DNA of 48,080 nt from Lachnospiraceae bacterium UBA3316 (lineage in GTDB: Bacteria; Bacillota; Clostridia; Lachnospirales; Lachnospiraceae), in the NCBI GenBank assembly GCA_002361955.1, contig DESK01000004.1:1-48080 (forward strand). The letters are read 5' to 3'. Shown here one piece after another: positions 8,822 to 15,913 of this stretch. The position numbers and the translations under genes were made by a program. The notes beneath the pieces were generated by a model, which was given only the letters and a program-made list of their open reading frames with translations, ran no database searches and had not been told where the DNA came from. Each line of letters begins with the position of its first letter. Positions within the stretch are counted from its first letter, which is position 1.

Positions 8822-10405
8822 TTATCTCTGGTTGGCAGGCTCGATATTGATGGATTTTCCCTTGATCTTCGCGTGATCCATAGCCATCAGCACATCCCGG
8901 GCCCGGTCCTGGGGAACCTCCACAAAGGTGTACTTGTCAAACATATCGATGGTTCCCACCAGCTTCCCGGGCATACCGGACTCCCCGGCAATGGCCCCCA
9001 GGACGTCCCCGGGGCGCACGTTCTGTTTCTTTCCTATATTAATAAACAGCCGCACCATGCCCTCCTCGGCTCCTGTATCCCCGAAGTCCACCGGCTTCTC
9101 CTGGGCCGCCTCGCCGTATCCCATGGCCTGCTTCAGGAAGGCGGCCGCAATATCCATGGCCGTGTAATCCTCCTCGTTCAGCCGCTGTTCGATCAGGCTG
9201 ATCATCTTGCCCAGATCCTCGTTTTTGATCACATCGGCGATGCCGCTCAAAATCTTGTCTGCCTTGATGGCGCTCACATCGTTTAAGGAGGGGATGGGCT
9301 GAGCGTAAATTTTCGTCTTGCAGTAGCGCTGGATATCCTTGAGCTTGTAGACCTCTTTTCCCACAATAAAGGTAAAGGCCCTTCCCACGCGCCCCGCCCT
9401 GCCGGTTCGTCCGATCCTGTGGACATAGAACTCATCGTCCTGGGGCAGGTCATAATTAAACACCGCCTCCACGTCATCCACATCGATCCCTCTGGCCGCC
9501 ACGTCGGTGGCGATCAGGATTTCCGTTTTTCCATTCCGGAAGCTGTTCATGACCCTGTCTCTCTGGGACTGCTTCATATCCCCATGGAGTCCCTCCGCAA
9601 AGTACCCGCGCCCCTGCAGAGCCGTTGTCAGTTCATCCACCCGCCGCTTTGTATTACAGAAAACCAGGGAAAGCTTGGGATTGTACATATCCAGAAGCCT
9701 GGAGAGCACCTCCTGCTTATTTTTCTCCTTAACCTCATAGTAATACTGGTCAATATTCCGCACCGTCAGCTCTTTTTTTACTACCTTTACCAGCTCCGCG
9801 TCTTTCTGGTAATTTTTCGTGATATCGAGAATGGGCTTGGGCATGGTAGCGGAAAACAGCACCGTCTGCCTTTCCTCAGGCACATCCTTCAGAATCGTCT
9901 CGATATCCTCCCGAAAGCCCATATTCAGCATCTCATCCGCCTCGTCCAGCACGATCGTATGAAGCTCGTCGAATTTTAACGTGTGGCGGCGCATATGATC
10001 CATCACACGGCCCGGCGTGCCGATCACCAGCTGGATGCCTCCCTTCAGGGAACGGATCTGCTTTCCGATATCCTGCCCTCCGTAGATCGGCAGGATCTTG
10101 ATACCGTGCATAAAGCGGCACAGGCGGCGCATCTCATCCGCCACCTGGATCGCCAGCTCCCTGGTCGGGCAAAGTACAAGGGCCTGAAGCTTCCTGTTCT
10201 TAGGGTCTATTTTCTCTAAAAGAGGGATGCCAAAGGCCGCCGTCTTTCCTGTTCCCGTCTGGGCCTGGCCGATCACATCTTTCCCCTCCATCAGCAGGGG
10301 GATGGCGCGGGCCTGTATGGGGCTGGCCGCCTCAAAGCCCATCTCTGTCACTGCCCGCAAAATCTGGGGACGCAGCCCAAGGTCTTCAAATCTAACTGTC
10401 TCCAT
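8822..10405 (-). CDS. DEAD-box ATP-dependent RNA helicase (CshA/DeaD type)
   Basis: A 527-residue cytoplasmic helicase that remodels RNA in ribosome assembly and mRNA turnover, especially in the cold. It has the Q motif (FEDLGLRPQIL), Walker A (AQTGTGKT), DEAD box (VLDEADEML), SAT motif (FSATMP) and arginine-finger motif VI (HRIGRTGR). Residues about 450-525 form a DbpA-type RNA-binding domain (VRLFINIGKKQ, GAIAGESGMPG, DMFDKYTFVEV). The length is normal for this class. The start has AGGAAG 8 nt upstream. The gene has a leader of about 170 nt with several hairpins and a strong promoter. It does not appear to be cotranscribed with trhA, which diverges from it. Confidence 0.95.
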   Translation of the reverse strand: METVRFEDLGLRPQILRAVTEMGFEAASPIQARAIPLLMEGKDVIGQAQTGTGKTAAFGIPLLEKIDPKNRKLQALVLCPTRELAIQVADEMRRLCRFMHGIKILPIYGGQDIGKQIRSLKGGIQLVIGTPGRVMDHMRRHTLKFDELHTIVLDEADEMLNMGFREDIETILKDVPEERQTVLFSATMPKPILDITKNYQKDAELVKVVKKELTVRNIDQYYYEVKEKNKQEVLSRLLDMYNPKLSLVFCNTKRRVDELTTALQGRGYFAEGLHGDMKQSQRDRVMNSFRNGKTEILIATDVAARGIDVDDVEAVFNYDLPQDDEFYVHRIGRTGRAGRVGRAFTFIVGKEVYKLKDIQRYCKTKIYAQPIPSLNDVSAIKADKILSGIADVIKNEDLGKMISLIEQRLNEEDYTAMDIAAAFLKQAMGYGEAAQEKPVDFGDTGAEEGMVRLFINIGKKQNVRPGDVLGAIAGESGMPGKLVGTIDMFDKYTFVEVPQDRARDVLMAMDHAKIKGKSINIEPANQR

Positions 10406-10573
10406 TCTTTATCTTCCTCTCTATCTATTTGCCGCCCCTTTCGGGGCCTCTTTCTGCAAAGGGTACAAAATAACCCTGTACGTTATCTTATGTACAGGGC
10501 TTCTCTTCGCTTTTTTCCTCCGAGATAAGTACAACCGCTTACCCTTCGGCTCCGGCCGAACGGTAACGCAACG
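10406..10573 (-). promoter_or_regulatory. structured 5' leader of the RNA helicase mRNA
   Basis: Reading on the minus strand from the promoter, the leader first has a strong stem built from CGTTACC/TTCGGC and GCCGAA/GGTAAGCG (about 10535-10575). Next comes a perfect 8-bp stem CCCTGTAC/GTACAGGG (10499-10474) followed by TTATTTT, which has the form of an intrinsic terminator. Last is a GCCCC/GGGGC hairpin (10447-10434) close to the start codon. Long structured leaders are common on cold-induced helicase mRNAs. Attenuation or autoregulation is inferred. Confidence 0.55.
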
Positions 10574-10579
10574 GGGTTT

Positions 10580-10609
10580 ATCATAGCATACTGTTTCTAA
10601 TCATGTCAA
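10580..10609 (-). promoter_or_regulatory. sigma-A promoter of the RNA helicase
   Basis: A perfect -35 TTGACA (10609-10604), an 18-nt spacer and -10 TATGAT (10585-10580) on the minus strand, about 175 nt ahead of the start codon. Confidence 0.75.
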
Positions 10610-10632
10610 CTGCAAAAAAATTCAAAAACCTC

Positions 10633-10661
10633 TTGCTTTTTTTGTGAAATAGACATAATAT
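10633..10661 (+). promoter_or_regulatory. sigma-A promoter of trhA
   Basis: TTGCTT (10633-10638), a 17-nt spacer and TAATAT (10656-10661). A 15-nt palindrome follows at 10674-10688 (TAGTTTT-C-AAAACTA), in a position where an operator could sit. Confidence 0.6.
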
Positions 10662-10736
10662 AACCATATCATATAGTTTTCAAAACTACGTATTGTTTTG
10701 ATCGTATTTTGTTGTGTAGTAAAGGAGTGACTATTT

Positions 10737-11423
10737 ATGGCAAAACATATAACATCCAATGCAAAGAAACTGAAAGATCCCGGCAGCGCTATCACCCATT
10801 TCATCGGTATGATGATGGCCCTTTTTTCCGCCACCCCACTGCTGATTAAAGCTACCAAGGATCCCGACAGAATCCATCTGATTTCCCTGAGCATCTTTAT
10901 CGTAAGCATGATTCTGCTCTATGGGGCAAGCACCATCTATCATTCCCTGGATCTGTCAGAGCGCATGAACCGCATCCTTCGGAAGATCGACCATATGATG
11001 ATCTTTGTCCTGATCGCAGGCACCTACACGCCTGTCTGCCTCGTGGTCTTAAATAACAGGACGGGACGCCTTCTCTGCGCTCTGGTATGGTCCATCGCCC
11101 TGGCAGGCATCCTGATCAAAGCTTTCTGGATCACCTGCCCCAAATGGTTTTCCTCCCTGCTGTATATCGGTATGGGATGGGTCTGCGTCCTGGCATTTAC
11201 CCAAATCGTAAACGCCCTGTCCCCGGCGGCCTTTGGCTGGCTTCTGGCAGGGGGCATCATCTACACCATAGGCGGAATCATCTACGCGCTGAAGCTGCCG
11301 GTGTTCAATTCCCTGCACCCCTCCTTCGGTTCCCATGAGATCTTCCATCTCTTTGTCATGGGGGGAAGCATCTGCCATTTTGTCCTGATGTATGTATTTG
11401 TGGCAGGAATGCCCCTGACCTAG
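10737..11423 (+). CDS. trhA: hemolysin III / TrhA family membrane protein
   Basis: A 228-residue protein with seven predicted membrane helices, of the HlyIII/adiponectin-receptor-like superfamily (PF03006). The conserved metal-binding residues are visible: STIYHSLD in helix 2 and SHEIFHLFVMGGSICHF near the C terminus, giving three His positions plus the helix-2 Ser/Asp. Some bacterial members have been linked to membrane energetics and lipid homeostasis; haemolysis is a historical label. The length is full. AAAGGAG lies 10 nt before the ATG. It is monocistronic, with its own promoter and a terminator shared with the convergent gene at 11503. Confidence 0.9.
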   Translation: MAKHITSNAKKLKDPGSAITHFIGMMMALFSATPLLIKATKDPDRIHLISLSIFIVSMILLYGASTIYHSLDLSERMNRILRKIDHMMIFVLIAGTYTPVCLVVLNNRTGRLLCALVWSIALAGILIKAFWITCPKWFSSLLYIGMGWVCVLAFTQIVNALSPAAFGWLLAGGIIYTIGGIIYALKLPVFNSLHPSFGSHEIFHLFVMGGSICHFVLMYVFVAGMPLT

Positions 11424-11448
11424 GAGACATTGCAAACCATTCAATCAG

Positions 11449-11495
11449 AAAGCCTCGGCCGTCCGGATGATACATCCGGCCGCCCGGGGCTTTTC
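11449..11495. terminator. bidirectional terminator between trhA and the 817-residue gene
   Basis: A long imperfect hairpin: AAAGCC at 11449-11454 pairs with GGCTTT near 11487-11492, and the inner stem GTCCGGATG pairs with CATCCGGC. T-rich tails follow in both directions (CTTTTCG on plus, GGCTTTCTG on minus). It serves the two convergent genes. Confidence 0.75.
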
Positions 11496-11502
11496 GTATG
11501 CT

Positions 11503-13956
11503 TTATTCTGTCAGAGGATCCAGGTATGTGATAAATACATTGCCTGCCTCCTCAAACATCGCCGTGCTGTCCTGAAGCCCCGCATAGGTAAGCTCCGTAT
11601 CTCCCGGCTTTAAAAGCCTGGTATTGTACTCATCGTAACCGCCGATGATCACCGCCCCTTCCGGCGTCTTTGCCAGCACCGGAGTTCCCTCGCTGACAAA
11701 ATAGAGCACCTGATCCAGGGTACAGCCGGTCAGATCCAGTACCCGCTGGCTCATCTTGGACTGGATCGCCTCCGGGTTCAGCTGGTATTCCATGAAAGCG
11801 GCCGGGAAGGTTTCTATATTCAGATCCAGCTTTGTCTGCTTATTTCCTCTCTCCCATACCATCTGCTGGCGGCAGTCCACCACCACGCCCAGATTCTCAT
11901 CGGCTTTGCGGATGGCCTGCTTTGCGAACCGGTAGATGCCCTCCAGGGATCCCTTCGCATACACATAGTAAAGATCCTCCGATCTCTCCTTTGCCTCCAG
12001 GACGATCTTCCTGGAGCCCTCATAAATCTGCTGGCGGCAGTACACCACCTGGGGAGCCTTCGAGGCATTCAGCCCGCTCCCCACCTTCAGGATCCTGATC
12101 TCTTTCTTTCTCTCTGTATTCTCCGTGGTAAGTCCCGCGCTGTTCTCCTCCGTGGCCGTACTTCCCACAATATGGTCATCCTCCACAGCCTCAAAGCCGT
12201 CTGCCGACGGGGTAATCCTGGACAGGGTCATCAAGTTTTCCGAAATGGCCGCTCCCGACACATAGCATCCCTGGGGCACATACTCCTTCACCGTCTCCCC
12301 GGCGCTGTTTACGATCAGCACCCGGTTCATGGGAAACACTTCATTTTCGTCACGGCTGGTGTCAATATCTCCGGCGTCTGCCAGCCCATAGGCCAGATCC
12401 TCCCCGATAAAGCCCAGCAGCCTCAGCCTTTCTCCGCTGCCGCAGGTGATCTCCCGTTTCTCTTTTGTCTCCAGGTCCATCACCGTGATGGAGGACGTGT
12501 CATAGATGTCGCTTCCTTCCATCCAGGCAAACTGCCGTCCCGACGCGGAGGAGCCGCAGGCCCCCTGCAGCAGGCCGCCCGCCACCTTCTCTACCTGGCG
12601 GGTCGTCATGTCCACCCCGTAAGCTTCCCCGTTCACCAGAATATAGAATTCGTTTCGGTCCTCCGTCACATAGGCCAGCGTGCGGACATCCTGCCAGAGC
12701 AGGGAAAACGCCTGGCTGGTATCCACAAAAAGACATTCGCTGACTATGGCCCCCAAGGCGTCATAATAATAGACCGCCGCGCCGGACTCACCCTCATGGA
12801 TTCCCCTGTTCATATACCCGCAGACCAGGAAATACATATTTCCCTGCTCGTCGATATTTACGATCTCAATATCATTCTGCCGGTACATATCCCTGGCATC
12901 AGAGCCTGTTTCCTGGGGAAAGCTGAACACCTGCACCAGCTTATTGGCATTGATATCATAGCTCCACAATGCCCCTTCCCGCACGAATGCCAGGAAATTA
13001 TTTTTCCTGTCGCTCTTGTACGTGATATCCCGGCCTGTGATTCCAAGAATGATGCCCTTGGAGCTGATCACCTGGTTTTTCGGGTTGAACACTTCGCTGG
13101 TATCCCTCTCAAAGTCCAGAAGAAGCACCCTGGACTCTGTGTAGCGCATCCTGTAATATTCCGACACCCGGTACAGCTCCACGCCCCCCTTCTCGTCGGA
13201 AGCCGAAACCATATAATCCAGCACCATCGTCGCCGTATTTTCGTTCAGCTCCCGTATGTTTGGGATGGGCTTGTAGTAGACCTGGGGAGACAGCCCCCTC
13301 CAGACCATCTGGGCCGTGCTGTTGTGGATATCCATATGGGCAAAGGAAGAATTGTCTGCCTCCGTGTCAGGCTCCACATAGGCCTCAATATTCAGGTCGT
13401 TTCCATTTAAACAGTTCTGGTAAAAGCCCATAACAAAATTGATATAGGCTTCTGCATGCAGGTTGTCCTCCCGAATGATCCGTGTATAGTAATAGATCGT
13501 TTCGCCGCCTGCGTCCACCGCGATTTTCAGCATATACTCCGTATTGATCAAAATCTTATTCTGCAGCTCCAAGGTGGCCGTCACATAATCCCCATCCTCC
13601 GCAAGCTTCGTCACCTTTGTCTTTTCCATGGAAGTCTTTCCGTCTGACGTAAGCACCTCAAAGCTGATACCGCCGATCTTCTTCTGAAACGGCTCAATCT
13701 GGATCCTGACCTTCCGTTCGCTGTCGATGGGCGTCAGCGCGTCTCGCATAGCCTTCACGTCCATCTCCGACGCGTGGCCGTGGAGGCAGTTGATCTGCGT
13801 CTCCCCCGCCATCATATAGACCAGCGGAAAAGAAGCTCTTGCCATCTCCTGGGTAGTATCCGGCGTATCCCGGTTAATATATTTCCCTATCGCGAATACT
13901 GCTGCAAAAAATACCAGCAGCAGAACAAGTACCCTTACTAATATTTTTTTTACCAT
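11503..13956 (-). CDS. membrane-anchored extracytoplasmic protein, beta-propeller-like, unknown function
   Basis: 817 residues with a single N-terminal membrane helix (about 4-24, VRVLVLLLVFFAAVFAIG) and a large outer part. The middle (about 280-600) contains repeated strand-turn units (LWSYDINANKLVQVF, VYYYDALGAIV, SSITVMDLETKEKREI) that look like propeller blades. The last 90 residues (LTGCTLDQVLYFVSEGTPVLA, then AVIIGGYDEYNTRLL) resemble a C39-like papain-fold domain. The Cys is present, but the usual His before the IxGYD strand is replaced by Ala-Val, so activity is doubtful. I do not recognise a named family. GGGAGG lies 9 nt before the ATG. It is 15 bp downstream of the methyltransferase gene and is probably cotranscribed. 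Confidence 0.7.
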   Translation of the reverse strand: MVKKILVRVLVLLLVFFAAVFAIGKYINRDTPDTTQEMARASFPLVYMMAGETQINCLHGHASEMDVKAMRDALTPIDSERKVRIQIEPFQKKIGGISFEVLTSDGKTSMEKTKVTKLAEDGDYVTATLELQNKILINTEYMLKIAVDAGGETIYYYTRIIREDNLHAEAYINFVMGFYQNCLNGNDLNIEAYVEPDTEADNSSFAHMDIHNSTAQMVWRGLSPQVYYKPIPNIRELNENTATMVLDYMVSASDEKGGVELYRVSEYYRMRYTESRVLLLDFERDTSEVFNPKNQVISSKGIILGITGRDITYKSDRKNNFLAFVREGALWSYDINANKLVQVFSFPQETGSDARDMYRQNDIEIVNIDEQGNMYFLVCGYMNRGIHEGESGAAVYYYDALGAIVSECLFVDTSQAFSLLWQDVRTLAYVTEDRNEFYILVNGEAYGVDMTTRQVEKVAGGLLQGACGSSASGRQFAWMEGSDIYDTSSITVMDLETKEKREITCGSGERLRLLGFIGEDLAYGLADAGDIDTSRDENEVFPMNRVLIVNSAGETVKEYVPQGCYVSGAAISENLMTLSRITPSADGFEAVEDDHIVGSTATEENSAGLTTENTERKKEIRILKVGSGLNASKAPQVVYCRQQIYEGSRKIVLEAKERSEDLYYVYAKGSLEGIYRFAKQAIRKADENLGVVVDCRQQMVWERGNKQTKLDLNIETFPAAFMEYQLNPEAIQSKMSQRVLDLTGCTLDQVLYFVSEGTPVLAKTPEGAVIIGGYDEYNTRLLKPGDTELTYAGLQDSTAMFEEAGNVFITYLDPLTE

Positions 13957-13971
13957 TCTTTCGTGCCTCCC

Positions 13972-15111
13972 CTATGGCCTGAGCAATCTGCCAAGCAGCG
14001 GATCTACTCCCAAAAAATCCGCGCAGTCATCCAGCTTTTTGTTTCTCTTCTCCCTCCCTGTCTTCACTCCCCGAATCAGGATATTTTTCGGCGTATGCTC
14101 CATGTCGATGAATTCCAGGATCTGTACCTGATACCCCTGCTCTTCCAGGCGCCCCGCCCGCAGGGCGTCTGTGATAAGAGCCGCCATCCTCTCTTTGATC
14201 AGCCCGTATTTCAGCACCGGCTCCAGTGTCTCACAGTGAATCTGCCCGTTCAGTTCATGCTGGCAACAGGGCACAGACAGAATCACCTCCGCCCCCCACT
14301 TCACCGCCTTCTCCAGGGCATAGTCCGTAGCCGTATCACAGGCGTGAAGAGTCACAACCATATCCACCCGGGAAATTCCCGTATAGGAGGCGATATCCCC
14401 CGTCAGGAAGGTCAGCTTCTCATAGCCATACCTCTCTGCCAGCTCGTTGCAATGGCAGATCACCTCCTCCTTCAAATCCAGTCCGATCACCCGGATGTCC
14501 AGATTCTGCAAAACCCGCAGATAATAATAGAGGGCAAAGGTCAGATAAGACTTTCCGCAGCCAAAATCAACGATCGTAATCTCCCGGTCCCTGGAAAGCC
14601 TTGGCAGCACATCCTCGATAAACTCCAGGAAGCGATTGATCTGGCGGAACTTATCATACCTGGCATTCACCAGCTTTCCCTCGGCTGTCATCACTCCCAG
14701 ATCCACGAGAAAAGGCACCGGCACGCCCTCCTCCAAAATATAACGTTTCTTCCTGTTGTGGGACAAATCCGCGGCCTGCCCTTCCTGCTGCCGCCGCTTT
14801 CTCTTTATGCTCAGATTTCCCTTTTTCCCCGCCAATACCGAAATGTGCTCTGTCGTTGTCAGCACCTGCATCTGCTTAAAATCCTCCCGCAGATACTGCC
14901 CGACCGCCTCTGTCAGCTCTTCTTTCTCGTAATTTTTGTGGAATTCCTGCTTTCCCCTCTGTTCGGATGCCTGAAAAATGAGCCGCCCCCTCTGACGTAT
15001 GGGACGGACCTTTACTTTGGAAGCTCCCTTCTTATCTCTGGCGCCGCTCAGCACCAGCTGTATCAGCTTTTCATCCAGACAGCTATCTAAAATCTCCTTT
15101 AATTTTTCCAT
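13972..15111 (-). CDS. class I SAM-dependent methyltransferase (Methyltransf_32-like)
   Basis: A 379-residue cytoplasmic enzyme. The SAM-binding core is clear at about 180-290: motif I VDFGCGKSYLT, acidic loop VIGLDLKE, then FLTGDIASY and a LHACDTATD/SVPCCQHEL segment typical of the Methyltransf_32 group. The target (RNA, protein or small molecule) is not evident. The N-terminal 150 residues are basic and might bind nucleic acid. I start at MEKLKEI (15111) because AGGGGAG lies about 12 nt upstream; the in-frame ATG at 15144 has no ribosome site. The stop is 15 bp before the next gene. A promoter at 15165-15193 serves the pair. Confidence 0.82.
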   Translation of the reverse strand: MEKLKEILDSCLDEKLIQLVLSGARDKKGASKVKVRPIRQRGRLIFQASEQRGKQEFHKNYEKEELTEAVGQYLREDFKQMQVLTTTEHISVLAGKKGNLSIKRKRRQQEGQAADLSHNRKKRYILEEGVPVPFLVDLGVMTAEGKLVNARYDKFRQINRFLEFIEDVLPRLSRDREITIVDFGCGKSYLTFALYYYLRVLQNLDIRVIGLDLKEEVICHCNELAERYGYEKLTFLTGDIASYTGISRVDMVVTLHACDTATDYALEKAVKWGAEVILSVPCCQHELNGQIHCETLEPVLKYGLIKERMAALITDALRAGRLEEQGYQVQILEFIDMEHTPKNILIRGVKTGREKRNKKLDDCADFLGVDPLLGRLLRP

Positions 15112-15164
15112 TCTTTTTTTATTCTCCCCTAAACAATAAGCCATGGCAAAAATGCCATGACTCT

Positions 15165-15193
15165 ATTGTAAAGGCTTTGGCCCAAAACCACAA
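15165..15193 (-). promoter_or_regulatory. sigma-A promoter of the methyltransferase operon
   Basis: Minus strand TTGTGG (15193-15188), a 17-nt spacer, TACAAT (15170-15165). The spacer contains a near-palindrome (GGTTTTGGGCCAAAGCC). The transcript start would be followed by a small ATGGCA/TGCCAT hairpin (about 15143-15158). Confidence 0.6.
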
Positions 15194-15231
15194 GCAGGAA
15201 AATATGTTTTTTTGTCGCAGTTTCTCCTTGT

Positions 15232-15675
15232 TTACCAGCCCCGGCAATTCCTGCGGCGGCACCGCCTCCTGTGCATCTCCTGGAACAGCAAAATGTCCAC
15301 CATATCTCCCAGCCAGTCTTTTCTGGGAGGATAGCGTCTCCTGCTGACCTGGTTCATGGCAAAGACATCATCCTTATCCTCCTCCTGGGGAAGCTCAAAA
15401 CGATCCTTTACCCTGTCATAAATCTGGCTCCTGATCCTGCCCATCATGACACGGTCCGGGTACTCATCGAACATCACGCTTCCGTCATACTCCAGCTTAT
15501 CGCATTCCTCCTCCACATAGGGGAGGATCTCCTTTGCGGCATCGGGATACATCTCCTTTAGCTTCTGGATATCTTTCTCGCTCTCCATCTCCTGCCACAG
15601 AGCCTGGGGATATCCCGGCATCTGGTAATAGGGCATAGGGTGGGCAGGCATTCTGTAAAAACTCGGTTCTTCCAT
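15232..15675 (-). CDS. small Met/Pro/Tyr-rich protein with Arg/Cys-rich tail, possible spore-coat protein
   Basis: 147 residues and no recognised family. The N terminus is rich in Met, Pro and Tyr (RMPAHPMPYYQMPGYP). The centre is acidic and helical (about 40-105). The C terminus is basic with clustered Arg and Cys (HRRRCRRRNCRGW). Such composition is common in small proteins of the spore coat or crust. Two in-frame ATGs exist at 15684 and 15675. The second is preferred because GGAG lies 3-4 nt ahead of it and AAAGG 9 nt ahead, while the first directly abuts AAAGG. A sigma-K-like promoter lies just upstream. The coat role is inferred from composition and promoter only. Confidence 0.6.
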   Translation of the reverse strand: MEEPSFYRMPAHPMPYYQMPGYPQALWQEMESEKDIQKLKEMYPDAAKEILPYVEEECDKLEYDGSVMFDEYPDRVMMGRIRSQIYDRVKDRFELPQEEDKDDVFAMNQVSRRRYPPRKDWLGDMVDILLFQEMHRRRCRRRNCRGW

Positions 15676-15704
15676 TCTCTCCATCCTTTACAGACCTTTT
15701 GCTA

Positions 15705-15733
15705 TAATATATGGAAGGAATCCGTAAAACGTG
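15705..15733 (-). promoter_or_regulatory. candidate mother-cell (sigma-K/E-like) promoter
   Basis: On the minus strand, CATATATTA (15713-15705) matches the Bacillus mother-cell -10 pattern CATAnnnTA exactly. CACG (15733-15730), holding the AC core, lies 16 nt upstream. The start codon is about 23 nt downstream of the expected transcript start. Consensus transfer from Bacillus is an assumption. Confidence 0.4.
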
Positions 15734-15800
15734 AATACCAGACAAAACACCCTTCCGCCGCAGGCCGGCCGCCGTTACTGTAACAACCTGGAAAAACCAC

Positions 15801-15829
15801 TTCCCAACTACATAAAAAAATGCTATGAT
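15801..15829 (+). promoter_or_regulatory. candidate promoter of gdpP-rplI-dnaB
   Basis: TATGAT (15824-15829) with a weak -35 TTCCCA (15801-15806) at 17 nt. The leader after it can fold into a stem (GTCCCA-CCC-TGGGAC inside GCTGC/GCAGC arms, about 15853-15885) before the AGGAGG of gdpP. Confidence 0.4.
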
Positions 15830-15913
15830 AGTAAAATACAAGATTGTAGTTCGGCTGCTGTCCCACCCTGGGACGAAGCTGCAGCAATACGAGTGTTGTA
15901 TAGGAGGCCTCAC

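Noticed and set aside
12172..13410. Long plus-strand open frame (412 codons) opposite the 817-residue gene
   Set aside because: Antisense to a gene with a clear start and membrane anchor; the translation shows no family pattern and has a low-complexity His/Pro/Leu look.
15700..15913. gdpP leader considered as a c-di-AMP (ydaO-type) riboswitch
   Set aside because: It is too short and lacks the conserved core of that class; only a simple hairpin is seen.
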